Positions 59,520 to 64,000 of a stretch of 64,000 bases of DNA are shown in pieces; position 1 is the stretch's first letter, and each line of letters opens with the position of its first letter. The stretch spans positions 376,385 to 440,384 of the forward strand of contig NZ_LMXH01000001.1 in NCBI RefSeq assembly GCF_001541095.1. The letters run 5' to 3'. Source of the DNA: Paenibacillus sp. FJAT-26967 (GTDB taxonomy: Bacteria > Bacillota > Bacilli > Paenibacillales > NBRC-103111). Both the position numbers and the translations under genes were made by a program. Below the pieces are notes generated by a model that was given only the letters and a program-made list of their open reading frames with translations, did no database searches and was not told the DNA's origin.

Positions 59520-61421
59520 TTACTTTGTCAGCTCTTCCATTTGATCCAGCAGTGAGGAGAACACGCTCATAGCCTGCTTAATCGGTTCTGGAGAGGACAT
59601 ATCCACACCGGCTTTTTTTAGAATATTAATGGAATAGTCGCTTCCACCGCTCTTCAGGAAGCCCAGGTAGCGTTCGACCGCAGGCTGGCCTTCGTCCAGG
59701 ATCTGCTTGGAGAAGCTTGTAGCCGCTGAGAAGCCGGTCGCATATTTATAGACATAGAAACTGTTATAGAAATGGGGGATGCGCGCCCACTCCATTTCGA
59801 TGTCTTGATCCACTATCATCTCTTTACCATGATAGAGAGTGTTTAAATCATAATAAATTTTGCTGAATTCCTGAGCGGTCAACGATTCGCCCTGTTCCAT
59901 TTTCTCATGGGTGATTTTCTCGAATTCAGCGAACATGGTCTGACGGAACACCGTCGTACGGAACTGATCCGCGTAATAAGTCAGGAGGTAAAGCTTCTTT
60001 TTAGGATCATCCGTGTTTTTGAGCAGGTGATCCATCAGGAGAGCCTCGTTTAGCGTCGAAGCTACTTCAGCCAGGAAAATGGTGTACTGGGCATCGCGAT
60101 AAGGCTGGTTCTCATCAGAGAGGTAAGAGTGAATGGCATGACCCATTTCATGGGCTAATGTAAACATGCTGTTCAGGTTGTCTTTATGATTCAGCAGCAC
60201 GTAAGGATGCGTACCGTAGGCACCCCAGCTGTAAGCTCCGCTGCGCTTGTTCTGGTTCTCATAAATGTCGATCCAGCCGTTCTTGTAGCCGTCTTCCAGA
60301 ATGTTCACATAAGTCTGACCCAGCGGTGCAAGGCTTTCCTTGATGGTTTCTTTCGCTTCATCATACGTAATTTTCATTTGAAGATCGTCGACAAGCGGGA
60401 CGAACAGGTCATACATGTGGAGTTCGTCTAATTTGAGCAATTTCTTACGAAGCTTCATGTAACGCTGAAGCAGTGGAAGCGACTCGTGAATCGTATCGAT
60501 CAGATTCGTATAGACTTCCGGCTTGATATTGTCTCCGAACAAAGACATTTCCAGCACGGACGGATATTTACGCGCCTGCGAATAGAACAGGTTCTTGTTG
60601 ATGTTCGATGAAAGAGTAGCCGCTATGGTATTCTTCTGTTTCGAATAGGTCTCATAGACCGCTTTAAAGGCCTGCTCGCGAACTTTGCGGTCCCTGCTTT
60701 CGAGGAACTGGATGTAGCTTCCGTGTGTCAGCTCTGTTTCCTCGCCGTTCTCGTTCTTGACCTTGGGGAACTTCATGTCAGCATTGTTAATCATTCCGAA
60801 AATGTTGCTCGGAGCGCCTGACATATTGCCGGCCATCGCAAGAAGCGCTTCCTCGTCCTTGGATAGGACATGCGGCTTCTGCCGGATCATTTCTTCCAGC
60901 GTGGATTTATACGGTTTCAGTTCGGGACTGCTTACCAGGGATTTCAACTGATCGTCAGAGAGGCTCAGGATCTCAGGAGAGATGAAGGACAACGCTTGGC
61001 TGACTTCGACACTGAGCTTCTGCGCCTTATCTGACAAAGCCTGGTACTCCGGGTCCGTCATGTCTTCATGATGCTTCATGTTTGAATACACGTAAAGTCT
61101 TTCGGTATGTAAAGAAATGTCGTCTTCAAGCTCAAAGCATTGTTTTACCGTTGAAGCGTCGCTCAGTTTACCCATATACTGCTTGATTTTACCGAGTGAT
61201 TCTTTCGTTTCGTTGTATTCCTTATTCCAAGTCTCTTGACTCGCAAAAAGATCTTGTAAATTCCAGCGGTGTTCAGCCGGTACGTCTTTACGAACGGGAA
61301 TTCGGTTCATCGGAACCCTCCTGACAGATGATTTCGGATTGGGGGCCGAATGTGCGCCGCTGCCGGGAACCAGCGTAGACGCAAGCAGTCCGGCTAAAGC
61401 AAGGATCGGTATGAAACGCAT
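59520..61421 (-). CDS. pepF: Oligoendopeptidase F with a predicted signal peptide
   Basis: A zinc metallopeptidase of family M3B that cuts peptides of about 7-17 residues. The catalytic site is HEMGHAIH, with a further Glu in the TLNEALL region. From ATG 61421 the protein is 633 residues and starts MRFIPILALAGLLASTLVPG, a convincing Sec signal, with a likely cleavage after a Ser-Gly-Ala-His-Ser-Ala stretch. The usual PepF is cytosolic and begins close to the second candidate start, ATG 61310 (MNRIPVRKDVPAEHRWNL), which lies five bases after a strong AGGAGGG (complement of 61316-61322). Both starts may be used. The upstream ATG has only a GGGAG ten bases away. Confidence 0.92.
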   Translation of the reverse strand: MRFIPILALAGLLASTLVPGSGAHSAPNPKSSVRRVPMNRIPVRKDVPAEHRWNLQDLFASQETWNKEYNETKESLGKIKQYMGKLSDASTVKQCFELEDDISLHTERLYVYSNMKHHEDMTDPEYQALSDKAQKLSVEVSQALSFISPEILSLSDDQLKSLVSSPELKPYKSTLEEMIRQKPHVLSKDEEALLAMAGNMSGAPSNIFGMINNADMKFPKVKNENGEETELTHGSYIQFLESRDRKVREQAFKAVYETYSKQKNTIAATLSSNINKNLFYSQARKYPSVLEMSLFGDNIKPEVYTNLIDTIHESLPLLQRYMKLRKKLLKLDELHMYDLFVPLVDDLQMKITYDEAKETIKESLAPLGQTYVNILEDGYKNGWIDIYENQNKRSGAYSWGAYGTHPYVLLNHKDNLNSMFTLAHEMGHAIHSYLSDENQPYRDAQYTIFLAEVASTLNEALLMDHLLKNTDDPKKKLYLLTYYADQFRTTVFRQTMFAEFEKITHEKMEQGESLTAQEFSKIYYDLNTLYHGKEMIVDQDIEMEWARIPHFYNSFYVYKYATGFSAATSFSKQILDEGQPAVERYLGFLKSGGSDYSINILKKAGVDMSSPEPIKQAMSVFSSLLDQMEELTK

Positions 61422-61532
61422 AGAGATCACGCTCCCGGACGGATTTTCCCCGGAGGGAATCTCATCCTAGTATGGCCGATCAGCAAGCTAATTATCATTA
61501 TAGGGGAATGCGTTTGTGAAGTAAATTCGGCT

Positions 61533-61724
61533 TTATTGTCCCGTACTTCCGAGCTTGAACAAGGAGATGACGACAAGAGAGAACGAACATAGCACCATGA
61601 TCAGCGCAAAAATAGCCATTGGCCTTTTCATATGATCGGGCAGCCGGCTGCGGGAGAGAAGCACGATACAGGCCAGTGCGAAGCCTGCAATCACAAACAG
61701 AAGCACATCATTAAAAAAACTCAT
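61533..61724 (-). CDS. 63-residue membrane protein
   Basis: From ATG 61724, eight bases after AGGGGGTGA. Two hydrophobic helices (VLLFVIAGFALACIVLLS and MAIFALIMVLCSFSLVVISLF) are joined by a basic loop (RSRLPDHMKRP), which would face the cytoplasm. No family is recognised. It lies between TerC and pepF on the same strand. Confidence 0.6.
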   Translation of the reverse strand: MSFFNDVLLFVIAGFALACIVLLSRSRLPDHMKRPMAIFALIMVLCSFSLVVISLFKLGSTGQ

Positions 61725-61824
61725 ACCCGTTATCACCCCCTGTTTAATCGTTGAATTCGCAAAAGTCTGCTGTTATGTATTCGGTTTTGAAACCGTGATT
61801 TCCTGTTTGAAGGGCGGAACCTAA

Positions 61825-61862
61825 CAAGAAAACCCGCCATCCTTTCCGCGAAAGGGGCGGGC
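61825..61862 (-). terminator. Terminator of the TerC gene
   Basis: CCCGCC and CTTTC arms pair with GAAAG and GGCGGG on the minus strand, followed by TTTTC. Confidence 0.8.
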
Positions 61863-61894
61863 TCGGTGATGCTAGGTTGTTAGGGAGAATGAGA

Positions 61895-62719
61895 TCAGCC
61901 AACAGACTTTGTCGGATCGCTGCCGACTTTGACCAGGACAAGACGGCCATTCGAATCGGCTTGAACCTTGAAGCTGTCTTCAGGAGCGATGTTAGCCTCG
62001 TGACCCAATTGTTTGGGCAGGGTAAGCTGGCCGCGGTCGTTAATCTTGACCGAATAGCCCGACAGCTTAACGACATAGCCTGTTACCAGGACGCCCACAA
62101 CAATGACGGCGACGAAGAGCCATTTAACGATCGGATTAGCGACGAAATAGTCGTGCATAATAAATTTCTCTTCGGTGAGCATTTTCGCTGCCGTGAAAGC
62201 CAGTACACCGGAACCGATATACATCACGATAGGGAAGCGGTCGACCACTTTAATGAATAGTGTGCTCCCCCATACGATAATCGGCACCGAAATGAGAAGT
62301 CCGATGATTACTAGACCGATATGTCCGTGAGCCGCACCGGCAATTGCAATCACGTTATCGATACCCATTGCTGCGTCAGCTACGATAATCGTCGTGATCG
62401 CCGCACCGACTGTATTCTTTGCCTGGATGTTCGCATGATCGTTCTTATCGGTCAGTAATTTGACGGCAATCCAGATGAGCATCAAACCCCCGACGAAGAG
62501 AAGGCCTGGGATCTGGAGAAGATATACCACGAGTACCGTGGCTACGACACGAATCCCTACCGCACCCGCGGTACCCCATAGGATAACCCGCTTCTGCAGG
62601 TTCTTGGGAACATTCTTGGCGGCCATACCGATGACGATGGCATTATCACCCGCTAGGACCAAGTCGATTACGATGATGTTGAGCAAGGTGATTAATGTTG
62701 CTGCTGATAACCAGTCCAT
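61895..62719 (-). CDS. TerC-family membrane protein with AbrB-like C-terminal domain
   Basis: A 274-residue protein. Residues 1-220 form the TerC/YjbE fold with seven helices and the metal-site Asp residues in LVLAGDNAIVIGMA and AMGIDNVIAIAG. TerC members export manganese or help metalate exported enzymes. After the last helix, residues 222-265 read YSVKINDRGQLTLPKQLG, then NIAPEDSFKVQADSNGRLVLVKV, the pattern of a SpoVT/AbrB swapped-hairpin domain. YjbE-type proteins of Bacillus end before this part. The gene follows a manganese riboswitch. GGAG lies 13 bases before the ATG. Confidence 0.85.
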   Translation of the reverse strand: MDWLSAATLITLLNIIVIDLVLAGDNAIVIGMAAKNVPKNLQKRVILWGTAGAVGIRVVATVLVVYLLQIPGLLFVGGLMLIWIAVKLLTDKNDHANIQAKNTVGAAITTIIVADAAMGIDNVIAIAGAAHGHIGLVIIGLLISVPIIVWGSTLFIKVVDRFPIVMYIGSGVLAFTAAKMLTEEKFIMHDYFVANPIVKWLFVAVIVVGVLVTGYVVKLSGYSVKINDRGQLTLPKQLGHEANIAPEDSFKVQADSNGRLVLVKVGSDPTKSVG

Positions 62720-62790
62720 GATAGTAGGTTCACTCCTTCAACTTAAAAGTATGTTTTGCAAGACAGGGACTTCTGATTCGGTCAGAAACT

Positions 62791-62825
62791 AAAAATGCCC
62801 TACCGAATTTCGGTAAAGGCATTTT
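62791..62825 (-). terminator. Riboswitch-linked terminator 2
   Basis: On the minus strand AAATGCC-TTTACCGAA pairs with TTCGGTA-GGGCATTT, followed by T. It lies downstream of the aptamer and before the TerC gene. Confidence 0.75.
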
Positions 62826-62833
62826 CACAAAGG

Positions 62834-62865
62834 AAAAAACCTTCACCAGTCATGCTGGCAAAGGT
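62834..62865 (-). terminator. Riboswitch-linked terminator 1
   Basis: On the minus strand CCTT-GCCAG pairs with CTGGT-AAGG (loop CATGA), followed directly by six T. Part of the arm overlaps the 3' end of the aptamer, as expected for a switch. Confidence 0.75.
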
Positions 62866-62955
62866 CTTGCTAACAACGTTACGTTGCCAATAAAGCCGGG
62901 GCTATTAACCCGAACTGACGACTTTACTGTGGCAGCTACTCCCCTTTGAGCGTCC
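62862..62955 (-). promoter_or_regulatory. yybP-ykoY (manganese) riboswitch
   Basis: On the minus strand the leader shows AAAGGGGAGTAGC, the strongly conserved yybP-ykoY start, followed by CGTCAGTTCGGGTTAATAGC and GGCAACGT, then GACCTTTGCC. These are the conserved parts of the aptamer that binds Mn2+. In Bacillus the ykoY copy also precedes a TerC gene. High manganese should prevent the first terminator and turn TerC on. Confidence 0.92.
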
Positions 62956-62980
62956 CGAACATTCAGTTTTCTGTGAGATC

Positions 62981-63010
62981 AGTATAACGCGCATTTTGTC
63001 ATGGCGTCAA
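62981..63010 (-). promoter_or_regulatory. Promoter of the riboswitch-TerC transcript
   Basis: On the minus strand TTGACG (63005-63010) and TATACT (62981-62986) are 18 bases apart, about 25 bases before the aptamer. Confidence 0.8.
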
Positions 63011-63031
63011 GTAACTGACTAGCCTGATTTT

Positions 63032-63274
63032 TTAAACGCTGCGGAAAGCTTCCATCAAGGTGTTATATTCTTCTTCCGTACCTTCGTACTTGTCCTTGGG
63101 GAAACGGTCATTGGCCCATTTCATCAAAGCGGGCCGACTCATGAATGTGTGTGTGTCCTCGCCCCATTGATCTGATATTTCACGAAGGATCAGGCGGGAG
63201 CCGTTTACTTCTACCGTAATCATGTTCCATTTGTCTTTTTTGAAGATAACATGCTTTTTTATCGCGTGTGACAT
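63032..63274 (-). CDS. 80-residue hypothetical protein
   Basis: From ATG 63274, about ten bases after AAAGGAG. The soluble protein (MSHAIKKHVIFKKDKWNMI) has a beta-rich N-terminal half and a helical C-terminal half (RPALMKWANDRFPKDKY, then EEEYNTLMEAF). No family is recognised. No terminator lies between it and the TerC promoter, so read-through into the riboswitch is possible. Confidence 0.55.
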   Translation of the reverse strand: MSHAIKKHVIFKKDKWNMITVEVNGSRLILREISDQWGEDTHTFMSRPALMKWANDRFPKDKYEGTEEEYNTLMEAFRSV

Positions 63275-63525
63275 GAGAAATTCTCCTTTAGCTATTAAAA
63301 GATGAAGGGACGAATGTAAAGGTAAGAATGCCCCAACTGTTCCGATCTTACTTTAGCATAAGGCCAGTAAAATTTCACTAGCCATCCGGCCGATAAGGTG
63401 GTAGAATCCTTTCAATATCCTTTACTGGAAAAGTGTGGATATTGAAAAGGCCGATTCATGTTGAGTACATGGGTGGTCAGGACAAAGCCGAGGAAAGCTT
63501 AGCTGAGATGAGGAGAGTGTTTGCT

Positions 63526-64000
63526 ATGCAAAAAAAAGTAAGGTTTTATGAACAGTCCGGGGTGGCGATGACTTGCCGCAACTTCAGCGAGTACCTGCAT
63601 ATGTTTGACTTGCGGGAAGAACATCTCGTGGGGCGGAAGATTCTCGACACCGGAGCGGGAGCTTCTTCATTTACCGCGGAAGCTGTCCGAAGAGGCATTG
63701 ATGCGTATGCCGCTGATCCTTTGTATAGCGAGGATGCAGCGGGGCTTGAAGAACGGGGCCGGGATGAAATCGGCAAGTTCGTTGCGAAGCTCACGGAACG
63801 GCAGCATCTGTTTAACTGGGATTTGTACGGGGGACCGGAGCAGCTGCGGGCAATTCGTGAGCAATCATTCGAAGTGTTTTTGACTCATTACAGAACAAAT
63901 AGCCGCCTGAATAGATATACAGCCGCCTCTCTGCCGGCACTGCCCTACGAGAAGGATTCCTTTGATTTAATCCTGTGCAGCCACTTCCTGTTTTTGTATG
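63526..64000 (+). CDS. SAM-dependent methyltransferase, N-terminal part
   Basis: The frame starts at ATG 63526, about eight bases after AGGAGAG, and runs off the right edge; 158 residues are visible. The SAM loop reads ILDTGAGASSFTAEAVRRG near residue 38-56, and the AYAADPLY strand carries the ribose-binding acid. The final LPYEKDSFDLILCSHFLFLY matches motif IV of class I methyltransferases. The substrate is unknown. The 250 bases upstream, to 63275, show no other gene. Confidence 0.75.
   Translation, partial: MQKKVRFYEQSGVAMTCRNFSEYLHMFDLREEHLVGRKILDTGAGASSFTAEAVRRGIDAYAADPLYSEDAAGLEERGRDEIGKFVAKLTERQHLFNWDLYGGPEQLRAIREQSFEVFLTHYRTNSRLNRYTAASLPALPYEKDSFDLILCSHFLFLY

Noticed and set aside
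1-64000. CRISPR array, insertion sequence, prophage or integron
   Set aside because: No regularly spaced repeats, transposase or integrase motifs, or attachment-site duplications were seen anywhere.

Overview
The window is chromosomal DNA of a spore-forming, low-to-mid GC Gram-positive bacterium, most likely Paenibacillaceae (Paenibacillus or a near relative). The grounds are an alpha/beta-type spore DNA-binding protein, a CotF-type coat protein, YtaF, YtxH/DUF948, DUF2642 and DUF441 proteins, YesM/YesN-type two-component signalling, PhoP-type direct repeats, strong AGGAGG ribosome sites with frequent TTG/GTG starts, and the gene order polA-mutM-ytaF-coaE...nrdR known from Bacillales. I see no prophage, insertion sequence, integrase or CRISPR array. 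The content is mostly core chromosome with many small lineage-specific genes.

Layout. 0-2.3 kb: start of a secreted GH18-like chitinase behind a long structured leader with a cre site, then a chemotaxis receptor. 2.4-7 kb: phosphate uptake pstS, pstCAB, phoU, with Pho-box arrays before pstS and again before pstC. 7-16 kb: HAD phosphatase-like gene, polA, mutM, ytaF, coaE, a lytic transglycosylase, a spore SASP, nrdR, DUF2642 and DUF441 genes. 16-20.8 kb: tRNA-Leu and tRNA-Ala, small membrane proteins, VanZ-like, TPR, a HepT-like protein and a SufR-like iron-sulfur regulator. 21-25 kb: KDPG aldolase with an MBL hydrolase, then selD-mnmH for tRNA selenouridine. 25-33 kb: DUF948/YtxH pair, then a YesM/YesN-type kinase and regulator divergent from an ABC sugar importer (two permeases and a lipoprotein, no ATPase). 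33-38 kb: BdbC, a PdaA-like deacetylase, glutamate racemase and a LysM-M14 peptidase, all linked to redox folding or cell wall. 38-40.6 kb: small orphan genes, including a 28-residue gene with a sigma-G-like promoter. 40.7-45 kb: signal peptidase, AI-2E-type protein, map, a HesB-like/DUF1450 pair and an epimerase. 45-55 kb: acetyltransferase, two MFS exporters, RNA and O-methyltransferases, CotF-like coat protein, FAH-family hydrolase, CapA-like protein. 55-64 kb: disordered acidic protein, DUF92, KhtU/KhtT potassium efflux, LapA-like protein, oligoendopeptidase F, a TerC transporter under a yybP-ykoY (manganese) riboswitch, and the start of a methyltransferase running off the end.

Most notable points: (1) the TerC protein appears to carry a C-terminal AbrB/SpoVT-like domain; (2) oligoendopeptidase F has two possible starts, one with a signal peptide and one just after an in-frame AGGAGGG that would make the usual cytosolic enzyme; (3) a tiny spore-type gene at 40058-40144 with a good sigma-G promoter match; (4) a HEPN/HepT protein with Gln where the catalytic His is expected; (5) a Cys-less HesB-fold protein overlapping a Cys-rich DUF1450 gene. 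I did not find a clearly new multi-gene defence or mobile system. No similarity search was run: names come from motif recognition in the sequence.
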